Notes: generated by a model from the sequence alone, not told the origin. Counted from the stretch's first letter, positions 1 to 7,593 are shown. The stretch is DNA of 20,890 nt from Acidobacteriaceae bacterium (GCA_031274845.1 JAISPN010000006.1:1-20890), one strand, 5' to 3'. Program-made: numbers and translations.

Positions 1-420
1 GCCTACACTCCAGCCGAAATCGTTGTTGGTCACCACCAGATCCGGAGCGAGGACAAGCGCCATGTTCGATCGGAGCAAGCCGAAGCCCACGCTCGCATAC
101 GGCCGCACGACCTTGATGCGTGGTCCGACACTGATCTCGGTCATGAGCGTCAACATGCTCGAATTGGCCAACAACGGATCCTGGAAGAAGTCCTTGGCGT
201 AGCCAAGCTCGACCCCAATACCAAAGAGCGATCCCATCTGCCCGAGCGACACGCCCACCTCTGTGCTCTTGCCATTACAGTTGGAGATCGTGCACGCGGC
301 GTCAGTCGCCGTGTTGAAGCCGATAAACGGGCTAATGAATCCTTGCGCGCGCGCCGATGCCGGCACGCACAGAAGCGCAAACGCGCCAGCCACGAGAATC
401 GAACGACATTTATTTATCAT
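1..420 (-). CDS. Outer-membrane beta-barrel (porin-like) protein, N-terminal part
   Basis: The reverse strand reads open from ATG at 420 to the window edge, giving 140 codons with no stop, so the C-terminal part lies outside. The first 25 or so residues form a signal peptide (MINKCRSILVAG, hydrophobic core, then PASARAQ). The mature part starts GFISPFIGF and alternates short hydrophobic and polar strands rich in Gly and aromatics (SLFGIGVELGY, PYASVGFGLL), as expected for an outer-membrane beta-barrel of the OmpA/opacity-porin type. A Cys pair in CTISNC near residue 45 could form a loop disulfide. It is divergent from the VOC gene. No Shine-Dalgarno sequence is visible; a TATAGT box lies 6 nt upstream of the ATG. 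The substrate is unknown and the family assignment rests on pattern only. Confidence 0.72.
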   Translation of the reverse strand, partial: MINKCRSILVAGAFALLCVPASARAQGFISPFIGFNTATDAACTISNCNGKSTEVGVSLGQMGSLFGIGVELGYAKDFFQDPLLANSSMLTLMTEISVGPRIKVVRPYASVGFGLLRSNMALVLAPDLVVTNNDFGWSVG

Positions 421-432
421 TTCATTACTATA
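403..432. promoter_or_regulatory. Putative overlapping divergent promoters
   Basis: Rightward: ACGACA at 403-408 (4 of 6 to TTGACA), a 17-nt spacer, then TACTAT at 426-431, for the VOC gene starting at 479. Leftward: TATAGT (positions 432 to 427 on the minus strand), 6 nt, then the ATG at 420 of the beta-barrel gene, with no good -35. The two -10 boxes overlap almost completely, so the two genes may compete for polymerase. This is a motif match only. Confidence 0.35.
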
Positions 433-478
433 CACACTGCGGCGGTATGATGCACACGCATCCTTTACGGAGGTTGAC

Positions 479-1357
479 GTGAAACGATCGCTCTTCGCTC
501 TCCTCATCGTCTTGCTCTGGGTCGTCGCGGTGTTCCCTGCGCAGTTCGACAACACCGTCCATTTCCATCACGCGCACCTGAACGTCGTCGATCCGGCGGC
601 CTCGTCGCAGTTCTACGAGCAGATCTTCGGCGCCGTACCGGTGAAGTTTGGCAACCGCGGCGACGCCGTGTTCACCGAGCGCTCTTTCCTGCTGTTCTCG
701 AAAGTCGCCAGCACACCGTCAAGCGCCCTGAACACCGGGATCTGGCATCTGGGATGGGGCGGCGTCGATGGACCGCAGGAGTTCAACACGCTCACCGGCA
801 AAGGGGTCCAGTTTCAAACGCCGGTGACGCCGCTCGGCAACTTCCACTACATGTATGCGTTCGGCCCCGACAAAGAGCTGCTCGAAGTCTGGACCGGCTA
901 TCAAAACCATCGCTACGGACACGTGCACTTGATCTCCGCCGATCCGGTCCGCACGGTGAAGTGGTATGCCGACACGCTCGGCATCGGGTTGCGCACGCCA
1001 ACGATCGCGGAGCCGGGACCGACCAGCGCCGGCAGCAACGCGCTGCAGAACGTCGACAACGTGAACATCATCGTGTTTCGTCAACCGGCGACAGAACCGG
1101 TGCCGCCACTCTGGGCCGGCAACCACGCGATGACGACGTTTGAATCGACGAAAGGGCACGCCGTCGATCACATCGCCTTCTCGTTCCGCACAATCGACCC
1201 GATCTTCGCCCGCATGAAAAAAGCCGGCGTCACCATCGTCGACCCGATCTCGATGAAGCCGGAGTTCGGCTTCAAAAGCTTCTTCATTGAAGGGCCAGAC
1301 AAGGTGCTGATTGAAATTGTGGAGGCGAAGCCGATCCCGGAGGCGTCCTGGGAGTAG
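479..1357 (+). CDS. Exported VOC-family (glyoxalase/dioxygenase fold) protein
   Basis: The start is GTG at 479, preceded by GGAGG at 469-473 with a 5-nt spacer. The open frame continues upstream without a comparable ribosome site. The product is 292 aa. Residues 1-21 form a signal peptide or N-terminal anchor (KRSLFALLIVLLWVVAVFP). Two VOC modules follow: the first from HAHLNVVD (about 31-38) to LLEVW (about 137), the second from YGHVHLIS (about 148) through VDHIAFSF to VLIEIVE near the C-terminus. His and Glu occupy the usual metal-ligand places in both halves. VOC enzymes include glyoxalase I, extradiol dioxygenases and epimerases; the reaction here cannot be read from sequence. An exported VOC protein is less usual than a cytosolic one. 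It is followed after 64 nt by the metal-binding protein gene on the same strand. Confidence 0.82.
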   Translation: MKRSLFALLIVLLWVVAVFPAQFDNTVHFHHAHLNVVDPAASSQFYEQIFGAVPVKFGNRGDAVFTERSFLLFSKVASTPSSALNTGIWHLGWGGVDGPQEFNTLTGKGVQFQTPVTPLGNFHYMYAFGPDKELLEVWTGYQNHRYGHVHLISADPVRTVKWYADTLGIGLRTPTIAEPGPTSAGSNALQNVDNVNIIVFRQPATEPVPPLWAGNHAMTTFESTKGHAVDHIAFSFRTIDPIFARMKKAGVTIVDPISMKPEFGFKSFFIEGPDKVLIEIVEAKPIPEASWE

Positions 1358-1388
1358 CCGGGAACAGGTAGCTGTCGTTAATACGGTC

Positions 1389-1422
1389 TTGAGGCGTGAA
1401 TCCCACGGTAAAATACAACATA
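1389..1422 (+). promoter_or_regulatory. Possible promoter giving a leaderless transcript
   Basis: TAAAAT lies at 1409-1414, seven nucleotides before the ATG at 1422, and TTGAGG lies at 1389-1394. The 14-nt spacer is short for a sigma-70 promoter. No Shine-Dalgarno sequence precedes this ATG, which would fit transcription starting at or next to the start codon. Weak, motif-based. Confidence 0.25.
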
Positions 1423-2759
1423 TGCGTCATCGACTGTTCGGCCTCGTCGTTGTAGCAGGGCTCGCGCTCGCCGGGTATTCTCCGGCGGTCGTCGCACAAC
1501 AAGCGGCGCCGTCTGGAGCCGCCGCCAAGCTGCCGCCCCTCCTGTACACCTGTCCCATGGACACCGACGTCCTCGAGGAAAAACCGGGCGCCTGTCCAAT
1601 CTGCAAGATGGACCTCGTCCCGATTCGCATCGATGCGAAGTGGTGGTGTCCGACGCATACGAAGCTGGAGGTCCACGACGGTCCTGGCAAGTGCCGCCGC
1701 GATGGGAAAGATCTCATCCCGGTCACCTTGTCAATTTCCTGGACTTGTCCTGGGAGCGACAACAAGCTCCTCGACCCAGGCAAGTGTCCTGATGGATCGG
1801 CTCGCCGCATCGATTACGAACTCCGGGCGCACGGCGACCACAACCCGCGTCACGGCGGGCAGTTCTTCATGGCCGAAGACCAGTGGCACCACATCGAAGG
1901 GACGTATCCGAGCGCGGGTCTCTTCCGCGTCTACTTCTACGACAACTTCACGAAGCCGCTCAACGCGAAGGAATTTAGCGGCGCGTTCGTGATTCTCGAT
2001 CAGGCCTACAAGGAAATTGCGTCGTTCCCGCTCGCGCTCGCTGGCGATGGCACGACGATGGAAGCAAAGATTCCGGCGAATTATGCCGGGCTGCCGCTGA
2101 ACGGCGGCGCGCGCATTACGTTCGGCGCCGGCAAGAAGCCGCAACTCTTCAACTTCACCTTCCCGGCGTACAGCAAAGATCCCGCGGCCCCCGCGTCGAA
2201 GGTGGGCCGCCTCGAACCATCGCGCGTCCCCTTTGCCGCCTCGATCGCCCCGACGACGGGCGGATTCTCGTTCCGTCAGTTGGCGCGCGCCGACGCGGAG
2301 CCGGCCGTTGCCGCGACACAAGATCCGGCCACGCAGTCCTCAAGCGGATCGCAGGCCACGCCGGCGCCGTTGGTGCTGGACAGCCCGCTCAATATCTCGC
2401 AGGAACTGGCCGCCGCGACCGACGAAGCACGCTTGCCGCAAGCGGTTCCGGATCTCATCAACGTGCTGACCGAACGGTTCGAGGAAATTCAAAAGCTCAT
2501 CGCCGAGGGCGCGCTCGGTCAGGCATGGTTGCCAGCGATGGGGACCAAAACCGTGGCACTCGTGCTCGACTCGAAGTCCGCGTCGCTCCCCGCCGCGCAG
2601 CGCGAAGCGGTGTCGGCCGCCGCCAAGCGGATCATCACCGCGGCGTGGGAAATCGATGCGTACGGCGATCTCGGCAACGGCAAAAAAATTATCGAAGCCT
2701 TCGGCCGTCTCTCCTCGGCTGTGGCCGATCTCAAGGGAGCTTATGGCACGTCTCGTTAA
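1422..2759 (+). CDS. Exported protein with three heavy-metal-binding-domain repeats
   Basis: The 445-aa product begins at ATG 1422, chosen because a signal peptide follows at once (RHRLFGLVVVAGLALAG to VVAQQA, about 1-27). Three tandem units follow: YTCPMDTDV...PGACPICKMDLVP (42-67), WWCPTHTKL...PGKCRRDGKDLIP (75-100) and WTCPGSDNK...PGKCPDG (107-125). Unit 1 is a full heavy-metal-binding domain with the CPxC pair known from CusB-type proteins and metal P-type ATPases. Units 2 and 3 keep the first Cys and the PGxC but lose the second Cys of CPxC. Residues about 138-250 carry a His-rich stretch (HGDHNPRHGG, WHHIEG) and a beta-rich domain. The C-terminal third after a Pro/Ala/Gln linker is helical. 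A periplasmic copper or other soft-metal chaperone or sensor role is inferred. Its last 17 nt overlap the next gene, suggesting translational coupling. Confidence 0.78.
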   Translation: MRHRLFGLVVVAGLALAGYSPAVVAQQAAPSGAAAKLPPLLYTCPMDTDVLEEKPGACPICKMDLVPIRIDAKWWCPTHTKLEVHDGPGKCRRDGKDLIPVTLSISWTCPGSDNKLLDPGKCPDGSARRIDYELRAHGDHNPRHGGQFFMAEDQWHHIEGTYPSAGLFRVYFYDNFTKPLNAKEFSGAFVILDQAYKEIASFPLALAGDGTTMEAKIPANYAGLPLNGGARITFGAGKKPQLFNFTFPAYSKDPAAPASKVGRLEPSRVPFAASIAPTTGGFSFRQLARADAEPAVAATQDPATQSSSGSQATPAPLVLDSPLNISQELAAATDEARLPQAVPDLINVLTERFEEIQKLIAEGALGQAWLPAMGTKTVALVLDSKSASLPAAQREAVSAAAKRIITAAWEIDAYGDLGNGKKIIEAFGRLSSAVADLKGAYGTSR

Positions 2760-3900
2760 GCGTCTGACCGTCCTCGCTGGCGCAGGCCTGCTCATCGCCA
2801 TTGCCGGCACCAGCATCGACGCGCACAAGGCCATCACGTCCGTCTACACCTACGACGACGACATCTATCCGATTCTCAAGGAGAAGTGCGGGAACTGTCA
2901 CATCACCGGCGGTCCAGCGCCGATGTCGCTCCTCACCTACTCGGACGACGGCGGCGCGGTGGCCTGGGCCGAGTCGATTAAAGAAATGCTCATCACGCAG
3001 GCGATGCCGCCGTACTTCGCCGACCCGACCGGGCCATCGGTGAAGAACGTCCACACGCTCACCGCGCGCGAACTCGACAAGCTGCTCACCTGGGCCGGTG
3101 GCGGCACACCGCAAGGCGACCTGAACAAGAAGCCGAAGCCATCGACGCTCCACGCCGACTGGACGCTCGGCAAGCCGGACGCCACCGTTCCCATGGACAA
3201 AGACGTGACGCTCGGCCCTGGCGAAATGGAAAAGAACGTGGACGTCGTCCTGCCCACCGGTTTCACCGACGCCAAAATGCTCAAGGCGGTCGATCTGCTC
3301 CCGGGCAACGCCACGCTCGTCCGTCAAGCAACGATCAGCGTCGAGAATGGCCCCGTACTCTGGATCTGGCAGCCGGGCGACGACAAGAACGCGGCGCCGG
3401 AGGGGACCGGGTTCGCGTTGCCTGCGGGTGCGAAGTTGCGCCTGCAAGTCCGCTACAAGAAGCCGTGGGAAGACGAACAGGAAACGCGCACCGACAAGAG
3501 CACCATCGGTCTCTATTTCGCGCCGGCCGGGAAAGCGATTCAATCGCTCGTCATCGATGGCCCCAAGACGTTAAGCGACGGCGAACCGGTGACGTTCAGC
3601 GGCAAGACCACCGCTGCTGGACGGGTGCTCGCGCTGCGCACCTTCGTCGATCAGCCCTACGGCGTCGTCACCATTACGGCGGTGTCGCCGTCGGGAGAAC
3701 GCACGCCGCTCCTCAAGCTGCGCGCGCCGCGTCCGGAGTGGCCACGCCGGTACTGGCTGACGACCCCGGTCACTGTGCCGGCGGGTGCGACGATCGAAGT
3801 CACCACCACCGCGCCACCCGACCCGAGCGACGACACCGGTCCGCTTGGGCCGAAGTTCCAGAGCCCCTTCCAGATCGCGCTCGACTACGTCGGGCAATAA
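2743..3900 (+). CDS. Exported c-type heme protein with PHM-like C-terminal domain lacking copper ligands
   Basis: The 385-aa product starts at ATG 2743, inside the end of the upstream gene, with AAGGGAG just upstream. A signal peptide covers about 1-27. A small cytochrome-c-like domain follows, with CGNCH at 49-53 for covalent heme and AMPP at about 87-90 as the likely Met ligand region. The remainder (about 140-360) resembles the peptidylglycine/dopamine monooxygenase fold seen in many acidobacterial CxxCH proteins: GPGEMEKNVDVVLPTG, LLPGNATLV, WQPGDD, LPAGAKLRLQV and STIGLYFAP in the usual order. In catalytic relatives an HH pair follows the 'PGN..V' stretch and an HY follows 'LQ'; here these places read RQ (194-195) and RY (237-238), so mononuclear copper chemistry looks lost. 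A role in electron transfer or metal handling with the upstream protein is inferred. Alternative: a structural periplasmic protein. Confidence 0.75.
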   Translation: MARLVKRLTVLAGAGLLIAIAGTSIDAHKAITSVYTYDDDIYPILKEKCGNCHITGGPAPMSLLTYSDDGGAVAWAESIKEMLITQAMPPYFADPTGPSVKNVHTLTARELDKLLTWAGGGTPQGDLNKKPKPSTLHADWTLGKPDATVPMDKDVTLGPGEMEKNVDVVLPTGFTDAKMLKAVDLLPGNATLVRQATISVENGPVLWIWQPGDDKNAAPEGTGFALPAGAKLRLQVRYKKPWEDEQETRTDKSTIGLYFAPAGKAIQSLVIDGPKTLSDGEPVTFSGKTTAAGRVLALRTFVDQPYGVVTITAVSPSGERTPLLKLRAPRPEWPRRYWLTTPVTVPAGATIEVTTTAPPDPSDDTGPLGPKFQSPFQIALDYVGQ

Positions 3901-3930
3901 GCACCATCCGTTCGAGCACGCTCTATACTT

Positions 3931-3982
3931 CACGTCTGTTCCCATCGCCAGCGCGTCATGCTGGCGATGGGAACATGACGTG
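3931..3982. terminator. 22-bp intergenic hairpin, possible terminator or 5' leader structure
   Basis: The 16-nt arm at 3937-3952 (TGTTCCCATCGCCAGC) is perfectly complementary to 3960-3975, with a 7-nt loop at 3953-3959. After one bulged T at 3976 the stem continues with CACGTC at 3931-3936 pairing with GACGTG at 3977-3982, giving 22 bp. No T-run follows on either strand, so it is not a canonical intrinsic terminator. It lies 30 nt after the stop of the CxxCH/PHM-like gene and 36 nt before the DinB start. It could end the upstream operon, protect mRNA ends, or sit in the DinB leader. Confidence 0.5.
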
Positions 3983-4018
3983 ATGACCGTAGATATTTCT
4001 ATCCGAGGGAGATTGCGA

Positions 4019-4525
4019 ATGTCGACGAACTCAATCAGCCAGGCGCTCTTGCCCGAATTCGATTACGAGATGGCCCACCTGCGGAAAACGCTCGAGCGCG
4101 TGCCGGAGGGGAAGAATGATTTCCGTCCGCACCCGAAATCGATGACGCTGGCGAGGCTGGCTGGTCACCTGGCGGAAATTCCAGATTGGGTATCCGCGGT
4201 CATCGACAAAGACTCCCTGGATGTCGGCGCGCCGGATGCTGGCATGGCCTTCACGATGAATACTCGCGCTGACATGCTCAAGCGATTTGACGCGGGCGTC
4301 GCGCGCGCTCACGAGGCGCTGGCGCGGGTGACGGACGCACGCATGATGGGCATCTGGGCGCTCAAGCATGGCGAGCAGACAATCTTCGCGATGCCGCGCG
4401 TGGCGGTCATGCGCGGGTTCGTGCTGAGCCACATGGTGCATCACCGCGCGCAGCTTGGCGTCTATCTCCGCATGAACGACGTGCCGGTGCCGAGCATCTA
4501 CGGCCCATCCGCGGACGAGAACTAG
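4019..4525 (+). CDS. DinB-family putative metal-dependent protein
   Basis: The start is ATG 4019 with GAGGGA at 4006-4011 about 7 nt upstream; product 168 aa, the usual DinB/YfiT size. The fold is a four-helix bundle. The expected metal triad is present: H50 (RLAGHLAEIPDW) and H138 and H142 in the HMVHH motif, followed by RAQLGVYLR and NDVPVPSIYGPS, a typical DinB C-terminus. Family members include mycothiol- or bacillithiol-dependent S-transferases and many damage- or stress-induced proteins of unknown substrate. There is no signal peptide, so it is cytosolic. Its stop codon overlaps the stop of the convergent CxxCH gene. A DNA-repair role should not be assumed from the DinB name, since this family is unrelated to DNA polymerase IV. 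Confidence 0.88.
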   Translation: MSTNSISQALLPEFDYEMAHLRKTLERVPEGKNDFRPHPKSMTLARLAGHLAEIPDWVSAVIDKDSLDVGAPDAGMAFTMNTRADMLKRFDAGVARAHEALARVTDARMMGIWALKHGEQTIFAMPRVAVMRGFVLSHMVHHRAQLGVYLRMNDVPVPSIYGPSADEN

Positions 4526-5724
4526 AACGACGCGCGCGAGGCAAATTCAGGCTTCGTGTCTCGAAGAATCTCCAGCACCGCCTGACGATCCGCGCCGGAG
4601 AGTGTCGTGTACACCGGCGAGGGATTACGCCCGCTGAGTACCTCCGCGATCCGGTCGTAGACCGCGTACCGCGCGACGTCTGGCAGCGCGTCGAACGCTG
4701 GCGTGTAGATCATGTAGCTGCACGGATAGCGCATCAGGCGCGTCGTGAGATCGAACTGACGAAGCGACCGTCCACGTCGATCCGCTGGGCCGAGCGAAGC
4801 AAAACGTTCGGCGAACGTGGACGAGCCCACGATGCGGCCTGGGAGTGGCGCCGCATCGACGAACAGGAAATCGTCGACGAGGTCGCGTACGATCTCGTCG
4901 ACTCTCGCGCGGCTCGCACCAATCCGCGTTTCCCATCCGAGATACGTCAGCAAGTTCGCCGCGCGCGCCTGATGCTCAAGCGTCATCAGCGCGACGACGT
5001 CGCTGTGCGGCGACAGGTAGTCCGTCGCGTCGAACGTCGCCGCGGCCCATGGCGGCGCGGTGATTCGCGTGCCGAGCGAACCAGCGGGCACCGATCGTCC
5101 CGTCACAAACCAGCCACCCCAGCGCATCGACACCGGATGACGATCGTCAACCGCCCCGCCCGTGGCATAGCCCGCCGCATCCTCTGGCCCCGTGCTGAGG
5201 ACCATCAGTCCAGGAACCGCGAACGTCTCCCACGACACGTGACAGCGTAGACACTCGGTGCTGCGCGCGAACGACGGCGCGCCAGAGGCCGTTCGCTCAA
5301 GGCGCTGAAAGATGATGCCCTGACGAGGGTCCTGTGAAGCCATCTCAATCGTCTGGCTGCCGCGAACCCAGGCGACCGCAACGCGATCGTTGAAGTACAC
5401 CGCACGCGGATTCTTCGGACTAATCTGCGAGGCGAGAAGGCTTGTCTGCGAGAACACGAGCAGTTGCGAGTCGACCGACACGCCCAGCTCGCGCAGCACG
5501 GACGAGAGATATCCGGAGTGCTCGTCGTACGACAGATGAACATCACCAGCGTCAACACGCCGGGCCAACTGAGAGACCGCATCAGCGAGCGGCGCTTGCT
5601 GGTAATCAATGGCCGGGGCCTGAAATGATCCGGTGAAGCCACGGCCCGGCTGGCCGCTCACCGTCATCCACATGGATGCCACGATCGTGGCAAGTGCCAA
5701 ACAGAACAGCACACGCCACTTCAT
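4522..5724 (-). CDS. Exported single-heme CxxCH protein of unknown function
   Basis: ATG at 5724 is preceded by AGAGG with an 8-nt spacer, and the product is 400 aa. An upstream in-frame extension exists but lacks a signal peptide, while residues 1-25 here form one (MKWRVLFCLALATIVASMW). One heme-binding CLRCH lies at 158-162, followed by SWETFAVPGLMVLS. A conserved-looking block MRWGGWFVTG (200-209) and a late PCSYMIY (334-340) resemble a family of acidobacterial and planctomycete CxxCH proteins annotated as hypothetical or cytochrome-like. The heme sits in the middle of a large protein instead of in a compact 100-aa cytochrome domain. It is probably periplasmic and involved in redox, but partner and reaction are unknown. 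It is divergent from the PLD gene with 42 nt between start codons. Confidence 0.75.
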   Translation of the reverse strand: MKWRVLFCLALATIVASMWMTVSGQPGRGFTGSFQAPAIDYQQAPLADAVSQLARRVDAGDVHLSYDEHSGYLSSVLRELGVSVDSQLLVFSQTSLLASQISPKNPRAVYFNDRVAVAWVRGSQTIEMASQDPRQGIIFQRLERTASGAPSFARSTECLRCHVSWETFAVPGLMVLSTGPEDAAGYATGGAVDDRHPVSMRWGGWFVTGRSVPAGSLGTRITAPPWAAATFDATDYLSPHSDVVALMTLEHQARAANLLTYLGWETRIGASRARVDEIVRDLVDDFLFVDAAPLPGRIVGSSTFAERFASLGPADRRGRSLRQFDLTTRLMRYPCSYMIYTPAFDALPDVARYAVYDRIAEVLSGRNPSPVYTTLSGADRQAVLEILRDTKPEFASRASF

Positions 5725-5766
5725 GGTGCAGGCCTCTGTGATAACGTGCTCGGCCAGGAGAGCGCG

Positions 5767-7593
5767 ATGGCGAGTGTCACGGCACAGTGCAAGCGGTTGA
5801 CGTTCAAGGCGTATCGCGGTGACGCAAAGACGTTGCTTGCGTTCAATCTCACCACGCGCGCGGCGGCGCGCAATCTTGCGGGCTTCACGATTGAATGTCG
5901 TCCAGGCAAGGGCGCCGCATATTACCTCTTCAACGAGCTGCAGTTCAAAACGCCTGGGGCGCACGCGCAGGATCCCGCCCAGCCGGCGTATTCAAGCATC
6001 AACGCGCCGATTCACAAGTTTCGCTGGCTGCACGTGCCGGGGTCGTCGCATCAGGGGACGACCCCGTTCTTTGGTGCGTATCGCTACACCGTGACCCCGC
6101 GATATTTCGATGCGTCGCAGTCGTTGCTACCACTCGATCCATCGCTCAGCGCGAGCCTGACGGTTACCGTCGCGCCATTCGAGCACCGCAAGCTGTCGGT
6201 GGCGTTCACGCGCGGCTACATGCAGTCGCAGGCGTTTGTGCGTCACTTCGGCCTTCATGCGCTGGTGCAACCCGCGAAGCACACGCTGCTGTTCGACACA
6301 TCGCAAAGCGCCGGCACGAATGCCGCTGGGCAGCACTACACCTATGCGGACGAATACGCCTGGATGGGGTTCACCGCGCGCGACCGGATCTTCGCGCTGC
6401 TCGACGAGGTGAAGAAGAACACGGCGCTTCGGCTGGATCTGTTTGCGTACGATTTGAACGAGCCCGACATCATCCAGCGCCTGCTCGCGCTTGCCAGTGA
6501 AGGACGCGTCCGCGTCATCCTCGACAACGCCTCGCTCCATCACAACACGTCGACACCGAAGCCCGAGGACGAGTTCGAGCAACTTTTCACCGCTAAGGCC
6601 ACGGGAAACGCCGCCATCAAACGCGGAAAGTTTGGACGTTACGCGCACGACAAGGTGATGGTCGTCTCGAACGCGCGCGGACCGCTCAAAGTGCTGACGG
6701 GATCGACGAATTTCTCGGTGACCGGCTTATACGTCAACGCGAACCATGTGCTTGTCTTCGACGATCCGAAAGTGGCGACCGCCTACGCGAACGTGTTCGA
6801 GCACGCGTGGACGACAGGCGTGACGCTGGCGGGGTTCCGGTCGTCACCGCTCGCCTCGGCGGATGGCGTCTCGATCTCATCACGCGCCACGCCGCCGACC
6901 GACATCACGTTTGCCCCGCACACGGCGGCTGTCGCGACGACGGTCCTCGACGACGTCGCGGCGCGCATCGCGCGTGAAAGACGCGCGTCGAAAAAAACCG
7001 GCAGCGTGCTCTTCGCGGTCATGCAGGTGGACAACGGAACGAGTCCAACCTGGGACGCCTTGCGCGATCTGCACACCGATCAATCGATCTTTAGCTACGG
7101 CATCACCGACACGACGAGCGGCATCGTCCTCTACCAACCGAAGCAGAAGACCGGCGTGCTCGTGACAGGAAAACCAGGCCCCTCGCAGTTGCCGCCGCCG
7201 TTCAACCAGGTACCAGGTGTGGGCATCGGCCATCAGATTCACCACAAGTTCATCGTCTGCGGATTCGCCGGACCAAATCCGGTCGTGTACTGCGGATCGT
7301 CGAATCTGGCGCTCGGAGGTGAACAGCAGAATGGCGACAACCTGCTCGCCATCCACGACCGTGATGTCGCCACGGTGTTTGCCATCGAAGCGCTGACGCT
7401 TGTCGATCACTTCGACTTTCTCGATCGCGCCGCGCAAACGGCTGGCAGCACTGCGCCCAAGACGGCGGTCCCGGCACTGAAACGTCAGGCCGCCCTTGAC
7501 GCCGGATGGTTCCTCTCGACGAGCGACACCTGGGTGGAGCCGTATTACGACGCGCAGGATCTCCGCTACGTCGATCGCCGCCTGTTCGCGTGA
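5767..7593 (+). CDS. Phospholipase-D superfamily protein with degenerate HKD motifs
   Basis: ATG 5767 has AGGAG 6 nt upstream; a GTG at 5746 is possible but lacks a ribosome site. The product is 608 aa with no signal peptide. Residues about 1-190 are a beta-rich region I do not recognise. Two PLD half-sites follow. The first has HDKVMVVS (294-301) and GSTNFS (312-317); the second has HHKFIVCG (492-499) and GSSNLALGG (510-518). The canonical motif is HxKx4D with a downstream GSxN. Both His and Lys pairs and both GSxN motifs are kept, but the Asp is Ser301 in the first site and Gly499 in the second. The His nucleophile and acid/base could still support phosphodiester chemistry, so activity is plausible but unproven. 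Substrates in this superfamily include phospholipids and nucleic acids. It is divergent from the CxxCH gene and convergent with the membrane glycosyltransferase gene. Confidence 0.85.
   Translation: MASVTAQCKRLTFKAYRGDAKTLLAFNLTTRAAARNLAGFTIECRPGKGAAYYLFNELQFKTPGAHAQDPAQPAYSSINAPIHKFRWLHVPGSSHQGTTPFFGAYRYTVTPRYFDASQSLLPLDPSLSASLTVTVAPFEHRKLSVAFTRGYMQSQAFVRHFGLHALVQPAKHTLLFDTSQSAGTNAAGQHYTYADEYAWMGFTARDRIFALLDEVKKNTALRLDLFAYDLNEPDIIQRLLALASEGRVRVILDNASLHHNTSTPKPEDEFEQLFTAKATGNAAIKRGKFGRYAHDKVMVVSNARGPLKVLTGSTNFSVTGLYVNANHVLVFDDPKVATAYANVFEHAWTTGVTLAGFRSSPLASADGVSISSRATPPTDITFAPHTAAVATTVLDDVAARIARERRASKKTGSVLFAVMQVDNGTSPTWDALRDLHTDQSIFSYGITDTTSGIVLYQPKQKTGVLVTGKPGPSQLPPPFNQVPGVGIGHQIHHKFIVCGFAGPNPVVYCGSSNLALGGEQQNGDNLLAIHDRDVATVFAIEALTLVDHFDFLDRAAQTAGSTAPKTAVPALKRQAALDAGWFLSTSDTWVEPYYDAQDLRYVDRRLFA

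Noticed and set aside
150..380. Minus-strand open frame of 76 codons
   Set aside because: It is a frame shadow inside the partial beta-barrel gene, which has a clear signal peptide in the other frame.
3924..3929. TATACT as a -10 box for the DinB gene
   Set aside because: No -35 at a suitable distance (GCACCA at 17 nt), so it cannot be supported as a promoter.
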